DNA of 64,000 bases, taken from assembly GCF_018687715.1 (NCBI RefSeq), contig NC_056765.1, positions 30,154,254 through 30,218,253 on the forward strand. Reading direction: 5' to 3'. Shown piece after piece: positions 11,455 to 23,618 of this stretch. The position numbers and the translations under genes are program-made. How positions within the stretch are numbered: the first letter of the stretch is position 1; each line of letters starts with the position of its first letter. Source of the DNA: Carya illinoinensis (taxonomy: Eukaryota; Streptophyta; Magnoliopsida; Fagales; Juglandaceae). The notes under the pieces were generated by a model. The model had not been told where the DNA came from. It was given only the letters and a program-made list of their open reading frames with translations, and did no database searches.

Positions 11455-11660
11455 CAAGGCTTGTGTGCTATATCATTTTGCATTGGCTTCACTTTATAAT
11501 AGTAGATTGCTAAATGAGAGCTAACATGGTGGAGTGTGTCCAAATCGAACTTGAGGATTAACAACCAAATTAAATACATGAATAAAACCTATGGACAAGG
11601 TGGGGGTACAAAGTAAATGGATAGAGTTCCGCCCTCCTTCACGAAGGAAAATTAGAGGCA

Positions 11661-12008
11661 TATTTCGATAATAAAATAAGATGATAATCTGTAAATAATA
11701 ATAAATGTTTTGTGAATAATAGTAATATATATTTGAGTTAAGATGTTTTATTATATTTTAAAAAATGAGAGAGAAAAAATTGAATTAAAATATTATTAAT
11801 AGAATATTATTTTTGTACGTTTTGAAATTTGAAAAATTTGTATTTTATTTGGAAGTTTGGGAAATTGTAATAATTAGATAATAATTAAATGAAAAAGTTG
11901 AATATTTAAAATCGAAAAGTGTTTGTATTTGAGTGATATTTGTAAATAAGATTATGAAATATTTTGAGATGAAATGAAATAAGATCATCTTTACTTCTCA
12001 AACAAGTC
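11661..12008 (+). mobile_element. MITE copy 1
   Basis: This AT-rich element has imperfect inverted ends: it starts TATTT.GATAATAAAATAAGATGA and ends in the reverse of CTTGTTTGA.AAGTAAAGATGATC. The same element sits at the matching site of arm C (62776-63145), and a diverged relative lies at 58575-58885. It encodes nothing. A hAT-like origin is a guess. Confidence 0.6.
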
Positions 12009-12014
12009 CTAAGA

Positions 12015-12142
12015 AAAAGATAAATTTTTTAATTTATAAATTTATTTTTATAAAATCTATTTAGACGATTGTATTAATTCCACAGAAAAATTATAAATAT
12101 TGCACCGACGCTTGGAAGAAGGAATATTTATATATTCACGCA
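12015..12142 (+). repeat. Local direct repeat, copy 1
   Basis: The segment containing aaaattataaatattgcacc and ttggaagaagga recurs at 19800-19925. Arm C has it only once (62640-62770). LINE-B begins at its right edge. Confidence 0.75.
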
Positions 12143-12293
12143 TTTTTTTTAATAATAACAGAAAGACTAATCCTCCATATATATAAATAATCTCATTTTT
12201 GGCTGAGAAACCATATGATTAGTGACATTACAACACAAAAAGGGGGAAAAAGACCTCTAGCTAAACCATTCTATAGAGCACAAGGATGGCACT

Positions 12294-15200
12294 TTACAGA
12301 GCATTTCTAATATATGGAAGACCAAGTTTATCTGTCCTATACAACCCCTTCAAGAGGCAGGGGATGGATGCCAACTCTGTCCGAAAACCTGCACTATTTT
12401 ACGAAGCTTTCTGGGCCAAGAAATTAGCTAGTGCATTGGCTTGTCTAAATACATGTTGGATTGAGAATGTTTTTCCTCTTAGTGCTGCCATCAATTCCTC
12501 CCAGTAGTCTACCAGGTACTAGATTGGGCATTTTTTCTTTCTAACCCAATTTACCACAATTAAGGAGTCATTCTCTATTTCTATCCTATCCAATCCTCTT
12601 TGACAGATTTCTCTCACTCCTAGGAGGAGTGTCATAAATTCAGCAAAGTTGTTTGTGCCGTGAATCAGTGGGGAAGCAAAAGCAAAAATCATATTACCTG
12701 CTGCATCCCGTAATATTCCTCCTGCACCTGCTTATCCCAGGTTGCCTCTGCTACTCCCATCCATATTGAGCTTTAGCCAGCCATCCTTAGGACGATGCCA
12801 GTAAACAATCTGCACCTTTTTTCTCCTTTGGTATTTCAGTTGGATTTGCAAACCTTCTAATATCCTTTCATCTTGGAATGATAGGGCCTTTGTTACATGC
12901 AACTTTTCACTTAGCTTCACAATCCAGAATTTTATCGTCCTCCAAATCTCCTCCACCGATGTGGAAATTCCTTCCATTCTAGCCTTGCATCTTTGCAGCC
13001 ATAGCACCCATGTGACGATAGTGGGAATCATCCTAATCAGTAGGCCTGTTGTGGTCGACTTGGAAGCTCTGTTAAACCATTCATGCACCATTTCTTTCCA
13101 AGTATTAAACTGGGGTCTCAGCATGCCAATTGGGTCACACATTTCTGCCATATGTACCGTGCCACTTCCCCATTAGCTAGTACATGGTTCAAGTCTTCAT
13201 AGGCACCTTTCTCACAACAGTTGCACTTGGAAACTAGAGGAATACCCAATCTTCTTATTCTGTCATCTAGACTAAGTGCATTGTTGAAACTTTTCCACAT
13301 TGTGATAACCATCTTTTTTGGGAGATACAGGTGCCAAACCCAATTTGACCACCTGATTTTTGGAACTCTAACACGTATGCACTCCCAAGCACTCTTGGTA
13401 GAGAAGATTCCATCTTTATTAGGCAACCAAATGAGAATATCATCCCCATTCTTTTGGCCACTAATCGTATTAACTATCTCTTGTGCTTTATGGGTTCCAA
13501 CCAGCCGATGTAATGGGTCCAAGTCCCATCCTTCCTCAAGCCAAATATCCTTTATTTTCAACTTTGGATCCGTGATGGGGGTGTTTGTAGCTAGAAGTTC
13601 CCCCCTAACCATCTATCAAACCAAAAGAGACATTTCCTTCATTTATTTTCCATTTAGAGTGTTCAATTACCTCCAGAATGCATTTCAATAAAAGTCCCCA
13701 AAACTGTGACCCTTTCAACGGGGTTAAAAGAGAAATGTGGCCATCCTTCACATATTTAGTTTTGAAGAAACGAGACCATAGCGAATTAGTTGTCAATAAT
13801 TTCCAGGTTAGCTTCATGTGTAAAGATTTTTGGACTTCCTGAAAGTTGCAGATACCGAGGCCCCCTTCACTAGGTGGACTGCATATTTGGTTCCAACTTT
13901 TCCAGTGTTTTTTTGGCTTATCATCCTTGTATCCCCAAAAGAAATTGCTCAGTAACCGATTTAGTGATCTCAATACTATCCACGGAACCTGTAAAATAGA
14001 GAGTAAGTGGATGGGGATGCTACTTAGAACATGCTGAATTAAAATCAGTCTAGCCCTACTAGATAGTTGCCAAGATTTCTAGCCTCCAATTCTAGCTCCA
14101 ACCTTGCCAACCAGGTCATTGAAATGGTTTGTGCTTAATCTGCCTGAAACCATAGGAACCCCCAAATATTTGAAAGGAAATGAGCTTCCGAGAATCTTGT
14201 GGTTCAGAGAAGTTGTCTTCTTCTAGCTAGAGATATTCCTTTTTGAAAATATAATGACAGATTTTTCTTTGCTTGCTTTTTGCCCAGACCATTTTTTGTA
14301 AAGCGCAAGGGATTCAGAGATAGCCTTCAAAGATGATTTACTTCCATTCGAGAATATTACTATGTCATTGGCGGAAAGAAGGTGTGATATGGTTGGTGCA
14401 ACCCTAGGGAGAGAAAGAGCAATTTTCCTTTCCTTGAGGCCTTTTTTCATAAGTCTCGACAGAATTTCTTCCACAATAATGAACAGATAAGGGGAGATGA
14501 AGTCTCCTTGGCGCAAGCCACAGGCTCCCTGGAAGAAGCCTTTAGCAACCCCATTTAGCACCACAAAGAACTAGGGAGATGAAATACAATGACTGATCAA
14601 TGAGCAAAAGGCTGTAGAGAAACCAAAATTCAGCAACACATGGGTCAGAAAATTCCATTCAATACTATCGTAGGCTTTAAGCATATCAACTTTCATCACC
14701 ACATTTCCTCCTCTAGCTGGCTTGTTTAAATATTGGATCATTTCCTGTGCTAAGCTCACATTCTCGAATATGCTCCAACCTTGGATAAAATCACCTTGTT
14801 CTTCTGAGATTAACTTAGGTAGTAGGGAGGAAAGGTGCCTCACCAGAATTTTAGTACACAGCTTGTAGAAAACAGAACATAGACTTATTGGTTGGAACTT
14901 GTTGAAGCTCTTTGGATTATCTACCTTTGGGATTAGAACAAGTAGTGAAGAAGTGAACTCTTGCGGAATAGTAATACCTCCAAAGAACTCGTGAACCGCC
15001 ATCATCACATCCTCTTCCACGATATCCCAACAAGTTTTGTAGAAACCTGACCCAAAGCCATCTGGTCCGGGGCTGCTGTCGATTGGGATGGAAAATAACG
15101 CCTCTTTGACCTCTTGGATTAAAGGAAGTTCTAGAAGAGAGGTTATCCTCTTCTAGCACCACCTTCTCAATCAAGAGACTCAAGTCCGGGGGTACCGTTT

Positions 15201-16402
15201 GATTGTTCGAAGAAAGAAAAAGTTTAAAGTATTCTACCGCACCTGAGTGGACCTCCTCTGGTGTTTTCAGGGAAATCTCATCATTAATTTTCATTTCTTT
15301 TACTGTTTTCAGATTCTTAGTGGCCATGATCTTGAAGAATATTGAATTTGCTTCCCCCTTTTCTAACCAACTTTGTTTAGCTTGCTGGGCCACATGGGTT
15401 TCCTCTCTACTGACCCAAGTATCAAGCTCAATTTTGGTAGCCAAAAGATCCAACTCTACTTCCTCCGAGAAGGCCCCTGTAGCTATTCTTCCAGCAGGCA
15501 AATCCTCTCTTCTTGTTGGCTAATATGATTAGAAGTCCACCCAAAAACTTCTCGGTTCCATTTTCTGAGTACTCCCCTCAAATGTTTTAGTTTTCTTCGG
15601 AGTCTCTTCATTCCAACCGAGTTCTGATTTGATGCCCAAGCCCTTACCACACATGCTTTGAACTGGTCATGGCTTGTCCACATGGATTGGAATTTGAATG
15701 GGCTGAATCCATATTTGATTTCTGCTGGTTCCAAGCATACTAACATGGGTGCGTGATCCGAGCTCAGCTTGGGAAGGTAATCCCCTAAACACCTTGGGAA
15801 TTCTAGCAACCAAGATGAGTTGACTAGAGCTCTATCCAATCTCACATAGCTTCTAGAGATTCCAAGGTGTCTATTACACCACGACAGATGATTTCCATTA
15901 AAGGACAATTCTGAGAAACCGACTCTATCTATGAAGTGATTGAATTCCTCTATCGGTATGCGGGGCCTAGGCCTACCCCCTGCCTGTTCTGTGTTGGATC
16001 TAATCACGTTAAAATCACCCAAGGCCATCCAAGGGGAGCTCCCCTGGTTTATCTTCTGAAGTTCTTCCCACAAGGATCGTCTTTCTCCATAACTGCATTT
16101 TGCGAACACAAAAGACACCCAACATTTGCTCTTAGTAATTACTAGAGTGATACTCTAGTTACTAATACCCCGCACCTCAATACTGACACCTTTATCCCAT
16201 AAAACCCAAAATTTTCCCCCTTCCTCCATATTCGAGATATGTCCTTCCAAAGCAAAATCACTTTTCAATCTTTTCAGTAGTTGTAAGTCCCCAAAAGGCT
16301 CTGCAAGAGCTATAATACTCAGCTTATTTTTTTTATCAGTTTAGCGAGTCTTTTCCTAGAGGTGCCGAGCCCTTCTATATTCCAAAAAAGAATTTTGTTC
16401 AT
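12294..16402 (-). pseudogene. LINE-B ORF2 (endonuclease, RT, zinc finger, RNase H)
   Basis: This is the retrotransposition enzyme. It starts MNKILFWNIEGLGTSRKR at 16402. EN motifs ALGDFNVI and SSDHAPM are present, but the usual Asn-Arg-Gly of the first motif reads Ile-Glu-Gly. The RT (about 15020-14223) has LIPKVDNP, ISLCSVFYK, KVDMLKAYDS and LRQGDFISPYLF. The Y-A-D-D catalytic box reads SAND (about 14366-14377), which would kill polymerase activity. A zf-RVT region follows (SAWECIRVRVPKI; CNCCEKGAYEDLNHVL), then RNase H from about 12800 (LKLNMDGSS; IENDSLIVV) to the stop at 12294. At least six frame breaks are present. It separated from ORF1 by about 15 bases. Confidence 0.8.
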
Positions 16403-16419
16403 CACAAATTGAGTTTTAC

Positions 16420-17821
16420 GAGCTTGATTTTTGCCTCTGATTAGAAACCCTTTTCTTCCCAACCTTCTGTGTTCTTTCCTCATCATCCGAAAGAAACTAC
16501 TTTTCCTTTTGTATGTGTAACCCTAAGGTGTTTACCTCGCTTGCCGAAAAGGATCGAGGTAGGCCCCCTTCATCCCTGGGATTGTCTACTGAAAACTGTG
16601 TCGCGTCTACTCTAGAAAGCAACAGATCATTATCTTCCTGCGTCTCGTCTCCCACTTCTATTACAGTCTCAGGTTTAGCCATTGAGGGTATGGCCCCAAG
16701 AGTAAACTCCCATTCCCCCATAGTTTCCTTAGGCAATACAACATGGATTGCCTCCTGTCGTGGCTTAAAGACTTTAACGGTAGGGTCCACTGCCACTAGA
16801 GCCTGCACTGGTGCTTCTTCAAGAATTCTTTCTTCTTCCTCTTATACCTAAGTGATCACTATATTTTCTTTGTTCGTGTTATTGTCCCTTGCTAAAACTC
16901 CATCCTCAACTTCATTCTCCATGTTCGGATCTGCTCTCGACTCTACTAATATCTTCCCACTATGTTCTCCAACTTCTATTTCACCCTCTTCCAACTCAAT
17001 GTCGTAGGGGGGCTTGGAAATCTATTTCTTCTCCACATTTTGTATAGTTTTGTTCCCCAAAATATTTTTTCCTTTTGGATCATGTTTTTTGCACGTTCGT
17101 TTATTATGCCCCTGTAAATTACAAGAAGTGCAAAAAGCAGGTAAATTTTAAAAAATAATTACCTGGTATCGGCTACTCTGTTGCCTTGGGGCTCCGATCC
17201 AAAATCCTTTTAAGGGTTCCACTGCCGCAGAATCTAGCTCCGTCCGTGCGTGTGGCACACTGGGTGTTATTACCGCTACGAATGTAGCAACCAAAAGGGA
17301 GAGAGATTTTTTAGAAACGCTTCATGGTAGAAGTTCGGAGGTAATCTAGGTAGAAAAACCTAAACGGGAACCCAGGAGGGCTCTGCTTCCTCTGAAAATT
17401 CCATGGTCCAATGAAAGCTTCTATACGGGACTCCTTCAATGTCGTAGGGTTCCCTGGAGAAAGCCTCGAGGAAGTCTTCCTCTTTGGAGAATCGAAGAAA
17501 AACATTCCTCAGTTTCTTCATCCCTGAAATTACTGGCTGGGAAACCAGACCCCAGCGATTTCGCACGAAGGTTCTAATCACGTCTAAGCTTGGTCTCTGT
17601 CACAAGAATTTTAGCACAAGAGAAAAAACAAATGGCTTCACTGATTTCTGGATTTCCTCCTGAGAAAACATCACGCATAGTTCATCATCTATAGACTTTG
17701 GAAGCCTAAGAGGTATCTCTACTTCAGGAAGGGGTAGGGGAGTTTGCGAGACTAGGTCTGCAAACGTCCAGGAACGTGCATTCAGTGCCGAGTTGCGCAA
17801 GGGGGGCCCGGCTGGGGACAT
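16420..17821 (-). pseudogene. LINE-B ORF1 (DUF4283-type gag with CCHC knuckle)
   Basis: This is the element's RNA-binding protein. It starts MSPAGPPLRNSALNARSW at 17821, continues through a DUF4283-like fold (FSQEEIQKSVKPFVFS; VIRTFVRNRWGL; NVFLRFSKEEDFLEAF; WTMEFSEEAEPSWVPV), then FWIGAPRQ and an intact knuckle CTSCNLQGHNKRTC (about 17131-17090). A long acidic tail ends near 16420. Frameshifts lie near 17600 and 17360, with stops near 17310, 17152, 17022 and 16497. Family and domain order are clear; the product is not functional. Confidence 0.75.
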
Positions 17822-17880
17822 GTTCGAGCCCTAGCAGACCAAGAAACTTTCTAACTCTCTCTCTCTCTAAGAAAAGTCAA

Positions 17881-19799
17881 AAAATACAAATTGTGTATAA
17901 AAATGCTACTTAACACGTGCATATTATATATATATATATATATATACACACACGTTGATCAGTTTAGTGAACTGCCAAATCGCTGTAGTCGTATATATGG
18001 AACTGATATCTAGCGGTCAAGATGATAAAAAGTAAAAGAAAAGACAAAAATATATTGGAACATTGCTGGCAGCTTCCGAACTCTTGTGATGCTTCTAAAT
18101 TTTACGTATGGATATGTGAAAATCAAGATATCGGAATGACAATAATATAAATTACGTATCTTATTGCAAAGTATTAAGTGTATATATATGTAATGTATTA
18201 TAAGTACCACTTCATGTCATATCTACTCTCTGGAATTAATCTAAATCTGTAGACGAAAATTTAGACAAAAGTCATGGACTTGATTTATCATAATTAGATG
18301 AGGAGATTGTAGCAAATATTCTTCGGATGATCATTGATCATCGTCATCATCTGTTCATGATGTGGTAGGGACTCTTTATGTACAACTTGTTGACTTATGA
18401 GTCGTGAATGAGTACGTAATTAAGAGTGATTACCGGATCGAGTCTTTACAACATAGAAATTCAGCAAACTAGGACCTAATTATATTAAGCAGTGAAGTTC
18501 CAGACTGGTGTAGGTCCAGGCATAGCTAGCTAGGCTAGGCTATGATTTTCTTCGATAATTCGATCCGACCTCAAGTTGTGTTTATCTTTCGTGAGAAATT
18601 CGTCTTTGTTTTTGGTTTGGCTGCTTCATTGGCTATCATTGGAGTAGCCTTTCCAAACTGACAAAATTGAGTTGAAACCGACGTTTTACAAAAAATAAAC
18701 ATTTATGATAATTATTTTTCAAAGAGAATAAACGTTCATTTATCTTAAAAAATAACCGTCACAAATAAATTATTTACCTTGTCTCTAGAAAGAAAATCGA
18801 TCTTTTCGAGTGTCGCTGGAGAGCCACCTTCTTCTCTATTATCTTTATCTTTTCCTCTTTTTTTCACTATTTTTTTGTATATAAGCTTTTTTAATAGTGT
18901 ATTTTTTACTAGTTTAGATTTTTTCAGATCTACAGCACTCTGACCAAGAACAATCGACATGCACCAACCACAATATTCTCCTCCGGCTGATCTACTAGGA
19001 CGACGCATAACCACAATATTCTCCTCCGGCTGATCTAAAACAATCATTCACAAAAGAACTCCACAAGTTTTTAAGTTTAGCAATTAACTCATTCCTTTGT
19101 CCATATATCTTCCATCAAATTGATCTTAAAATGAATTCACCGTGCTTGTTTTCCCTATATATATTAGATGCAAATCATTGATGAATTGCATAAATTTGGT
19201 TGTTATAAGGTTTTTACATACCTTGGGTCGGGTATAGACCCTGGCCAAAATATATATTGAATGTCATCATGAATTTCATTGACTACAACCAAACAAAATT
19301 AATTGAAATGTAATAAATTAATAAATTTGCCTCAAAAACTCATCATCTATTCATTTTTTACTTGATTAAAACCCATCTAAACAAAAACCTTCTTCCCTGC
19401 AAACAAACCCCTTCTACCCCAGCAACTAAACAGCCTTCCCATGCGAACCAATCCAGACAGAATCCAATTCATTGATAGATTGAAGTCATCATTTTATGAG
19501 GTATCCACCACCCAAGCAGTAGAATAGTAATAGAATCCCATACCCATTGCCGGCCTCTAAAAATTAGTTTTTGGATTGTTTTGATCCACCACCTTTCTCA
19601 TCTAATGGAAAACTCGATTAAGAAGCAACTTGGCCACCGACAAACAGTGAGTTTGCATCGGAAATGGGGAGGGTGGATGAGAAATCACAACGTGCAATAT
19701 CAATGGAGATTGGGCTGTGCAGATTTCTTCTGTGCATGCCAACAGTTCTCCTCTCTGCTCCGAGAAAGTGACCCAGAGGTGAAGGAAATCATTTTATTT
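17881..19799. other. Upstream DNA of extensin A, including a block shared with extensin B
   Basis: 17881-18090 matches arm C (62635-62455), including a cagcgatttgg-type stretch and a TA run. 18225-19330 is the B-shared block listed separately. 19331-19799 has no partner in the window and no recognisable gene; a 74-codon ORF at 19581-19805 has no family resemblance. A 27-base string ending gctgatct is duplicated at 18968-18994 and 19010-19036. Confidence 0.6.
18225..19330 (+). repeat. Block duplicated (reversed) upstream of extensin B
   Basis: Matches 38830-37360 in reverse: 18225-18480 with 38830-38560, 18700-18830 with 38520-38385, 19080-19270 with 37640-37440. Spacer DNA near 18490-18660 is absent from the B copy. 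No coding content was seen. Arm C lacks the block. Confidence 0.8.
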
Positions 19800-19925
19800 T
19801 TATAAATTTAATTTTATGAAATCTTTTAGACGCTTGTTATAATTCTCAGAAAAATTATAAATATTGCACCGACGCTTGGAAGAAGGAAAATTTATATATT
19901 CACGTACAAAAAATAAATTGGAGGC
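19800..19925 (+). repeat. Local direct repeat, copy 2
   Basis: Second copy of the 12015-12142 segment, ending in attcacgtacaaaaaat as in arm C. It joins to the gene-proximal part of the arm at a cagcttcc string that is also present at 18070, so the block between the two copies looks like a local duplication plus insertion. Confidence 0.75.
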
Positions 19926-20312
19926 AGCTTCCAAGGTCTCTTTATTGCTAGCTAGCTAGCTCGATCGTAGTTTGACTTTTGTGCCTTTTTTTCCCTCATG
20001 ATCAGAGAGTTTATCAGTTTTAGATCTAGAACGCGCTTCTAAATTCTAAATTATATATATTAATTACCAAAAAAGAAAGGCAATTTTTCCAGCCATACAG
20101 CACCTTACCTACGCTTCTATTGACTTAGAGATATTTACACACAAGATCGATCATGTCATATGGACACAACTATATAAATTAAGATATTGGCTCGTTGAAG
20201 TTTTCCAATTATTGTGAGATTTGGGATATATATTAATATCTAAAGCATAAATACAGCCTGTTTTTGGGGAGTAAACAAATATATCGTTTTCAACAATGAT
20301 TGTAGAGCTTAC

Positions 20313-20320
20313 TATATAAA
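20313..20320 (+). promoter_or_regulatory. TATA box of extensin A
   Basis: TATATAAA lies 83 bases before the ATG codon at 20403. The surrounding ~120 bases (gattgtagagctta before it, agacgtctccgaacacatct after it) are nearly identical to the extensin C promoter, which supports real promoter function. Confidence 0.75.
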
Positions 20321-20402
20321 CGGGTTAGCATTATTTGGTACAATATTGCAAGACGTCTCCGAACACATCTTTCTGCATTAGAGGTGATCAATTGCTAGTG
20401 CA

Positions 20403-21480
20403 ATGGGTACCTCAAGCCACCACCCGAGGCAATGGCCTCGACTACTCTCTGCTCTAGTTTTTTGCATCATAGCTACTATTGTTGCTGCCACTCATGAGCC
20501 TTACTTTTATGCTTCTCCACCGCCACCATATCATAAACACTTACCACCATTGCCGCCAAAGTATGGAGGCCACCCGCCGTATTACTACAAGTCACCTCCT
20601 CCCCCACTACCTTCTCCATCACCGCCTCCTCATTATGTCTATAAATCACCCCCACCCCCACCGCCATCTCCATCACCCCCTCCTCCATACGTTTACAAGT
20701 CTCCACCTCCCCCATCTCTCTCTCCTCCGCCCCCCGTATGTCTATAAATCACCACCACCACCTTATGTCTACAAGTCACCTCCTCCTCCTTCACCATCTC
20801 CTCCACCACCGTACATTTACAAATCACCTCCCCCACCATCGCCATCACCACCTCCTCCTTATGTTTACAAATCACCACCACTACCTTATCCATCACCCCC
20901 TTCTCCTTACATTTACAAGTCCCCTCCTCCACCATCTCCATCACCTCCTCCTCCTTATGTTTATAAGTCACCTCCACCTCCTTCACCATCACCACCTCCA
21001 CCCTACATCTATAAATCTCCACCACCACCCTACATTTACAAATCACCACCACCACCATCTCCATCACCTCCTCCTCCATACATCTACAAGTCGCCACCAC
21101 CACCATCACCATCACCTCCTCCTACATATGTCTATAAATCTCCACCACCACCCTCACCGTCTCCTCCACCTCCTTACATCTATAAGTCACCACCACCACC
21201 ATCTCCATCACCTCCACCTCCGTATATGTACAAATCACCACCACCCCAATCTCGATTCCCACATCCTCCATTCTACTACAAGTCTCCTCCACAGCCTCCA
21301 ACCCACTGGCCACATCCTCCATACTTCCATAAGTCACCTTATCCACTGTCCAAGTCCCCTCCCCCGGCATCTCACTGGCCACATATTCCACCATACCTCC
21401 ATAAATCACCTCCTCCCACATCCAAGTCTTCTTCAATCCCATATTATTACAAATCACCACCACCGCCAAAAGGCTATTAA
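20403..21480 (+). pseudogene. Extensin A: classical SP4/YxYK extensin with a 1-bp frameshift
   Basis: Extensins are secreted hydroxyproline-rich wall glycoproteins: Ser-Pro4 blocks are hydroxylated and arabinosylated, and Tyr-x-Tyr-Lys motifs are crosslinked by peroxidases. The start MGTSSHHPRQWPRLLS at 20403 is followed by a hydrophobic signal peptide (ALVFCIIATIVAA). The first repeats run to a six-C run at 20729-20734. One extra C there shifts the frame and gives a stop at 20745-20747 (114 residues). In the next frame the SPPPPSPSPPPPYVYK/YIYK repeats continue to SPPPPKGY and a stop at 21478-21480, and the tail matches extensin C, including THWPHPPYFHK. Otherwise about 359 residues would be expected. 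Either a recent pseudogene or a homopolymer sequencing error. It lies inside the inverted interval. Confidence 0.85.
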
Positions 21481-22767
21481 ATTTCAATCAAACCCCTGAA
21501 TCAGTTTGAATTGTTACACGAATAATCACTTTCTTTGGATTTTATGTATGGTATGGAAGTTTTCAGCATTGTAATTTTTTGTTTTTTGTTTTATAATTGA
21601 TGAACAAGAGTCCTTATGTGCAATAGCCTGGGTCTGAAACGTACGAGATCCTCTGTGATCCTTAAGCATGAAGAACCAGTACTGTAATTTTCTTCCATTA
21701 TAAGCAATGTAAGCGCGGAATGTGTTCAAGTCCAGAAAGGATCAATTCTATATAATGTATCGATCTCATTGATATGTTGCATGCATCACTAAATCTAATT
21801 AATATTCATTATATATATCATTGTTACCGAGCAAATCGAAATTAATATATATTCTGTTTTCCTTTCAAAGCGTACTCGTTTGTATACGTACGTGGGTACG
21901 TTGAATCCAGTACCATGCACATTAATATCATTGTCCCGCTCGTAAGAAAGAAAAATTAAGGAAAGGACATGTCTTGTGAATCGACGAGCCATGCATGATC
22001 TGTATATGTATGTGCATGCAAATTATATGGTATCACGTCAACGTACGCAAACGAACACACGTAATCTAAGATTAAATAATTGAGCCATGAATAATACATA
22101 CTTCTTGCGCTGTCTTTGCCAAGAAACTCACACCAAACAGGGACGTTTCTGCCCTTCTTATATATATATATATATATATCAAGCAGCTCGCTGGAATACT
22201 TGCCCTGTTCAATATCATGGATCATGAGATCATGTAATTAAGTAGCAGGCTGATCATGATCATCAAGTTTTTGTGTATGATTTCTTTTTATTATCTGTCT
22301 TTCTCTCTAGATCTGTATCTATGATCTGGTCTGATGCATGTCCATCTCTCGGCTGGCTTTTGTTTTTCTACCCGATCACCGACTACTATATATTCATGGT
22401 TCCATTAAAAATAATGAAAATCAGATGATCATCGAAAGGTAGAATATATATATATATATAGGCAAAGTTAGGCAAAGTAAATAGACATGAAGAGCAATTA
22501 ATTTATTTTGAAAGGTAAGCTAACGGTACGTACGGTCATTTTTGACTTGGATATCATATCTAATTTGATGATCTCTGCTTTAGCTTTCATCTTATATTCT
22601 TTAATTTTAATGTTATTATTGATCTTTCCATCAATCACTTTTGCCGTTGAAGGAAAATTCATATATAATTGTTGATTTTGCACAACATGACCAATTATTA
22701 TTGAAGTGCATCCTTTCCAGCTAGCTGTTGGGACTCCCTATCCCTGGCCTCCATTTTAGACTCGTTC

Positions 22768-22798
<31 letters not shown>

Positions 22799-23618
22799 CA
22801 TACACATATATACCTACGTGTATCATTTCATGATGTCATGTCATGTACTACCTGTGTGGCAAACCCTGATTAATTACATCTACGCAATATCAGCTAGCTA
22901 CTTGTTAAACCAAGAAATGAGAGGCATGGTCGAGACAACGTCGTAAGATTACTTGAAGTGTGAAAATTAACATAATAATATTACACATCTATGCACGTAA
23001 TTAATTATCGGTCTTGATCATGATTAATTAATATAGACAATGTTTGAAAAGTAAGGGGTTAATTAATATTAATATTTTGTAGTTAAATTATCTATAAAAC
23101 TTATAATTACTTAATTAATCTCGATCGATCATTGAGATAGGACTTAATACCTATCATTAAATCATGTCTCTGCAGATATATGTTGTAGTACGTACCGGCC
23201 TCATAGACATTAATGTATCTTAATTACATATAAAGAGAGATTGTAACACCTCAGATTGAGTATAGGAGAGAAATTTGTTATACCTAGCTATGAGTCTACG
23301 ACCATGTCAAGATTTACTGAAGTCTACCAATTAGAAATATATAGCTCAACCTGCGAAATTCCAACAACGTTTAAGAGAAAAACTTTGACTACTGCATGAT
23401 GATCATCAATTTGTCCAATTCTTGATGTGAACATCAATTTGTCAACTGAATGATCTGTGACAATGTCTGATCCGTACGTTCCCTATATTTAATTATATTA
23501 TGTTGTATTAACAGATCAGCTGCCGACGATGTTTTCATGAAATTCAAATAAATGGCCAATAAAAGGTGAACTCGATGATCTGACTCTTAATTTCTTGCCG
23601 GCAACATATTATATATAT
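21481..23618. other. Downstream DNA of extensin A, no further gene
   Basis: 21481-22790 matches 60763-59375 of arm C and 22800-23618 matches 49470-45545. It holds short TA tracts (22159-22179, 22766-22792) and no coding frame of note. No GTAAG-type donor follows the stop codon, unlike extensin B. Confidence 0.65.

Larger units (their letters stand above)
12143..17880 (-). mobile_element. LINE-B: nearly full-length L1-type LINE
   Basis: Minus strand: short 5' leader near 17880-17822, ORF1 (17821 to about 16420), ORF2 (16402-12294), a short 3' UTR, and an A-rich tail (read on plus as ttttttttaataataac, 12144-12160). Arm C is uninterrupted at the corresponding place (about 62638), so the insertion followed the duplication. 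The ends are estimated to about 20 bases and no clean target duplication was resolved. Stops and shifts show it is inactive. Confidence 0.8.
7801..23618. repeat. Arm A of a large extensin-bearing duplication (inverted relative to arm C)
   Basis: Arm A matches arm C in reverse order with these anchors: 8395-8440 with 64000-63950; 8560-8660 with 63905-63790; 9095-9230 with 63510-63350; 11455-11660 with 63352-63150; 12010-12140 with 62775-62640; 17890-18090 with 62635-62455; 19930-22790 with 62455-59375; 22800-23618 with 49470-45545. The gaps are private insertions: a solo LTR, LINE-B and the 18225-19799 block in A; a solo LTR, the 49475-59374 block and LINE-C in C. Without insertions the shared unit is roughly 5.5-6 kb. 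Copia and Gypsy LTRs bound this arm exactly. Confidence 0.85.
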
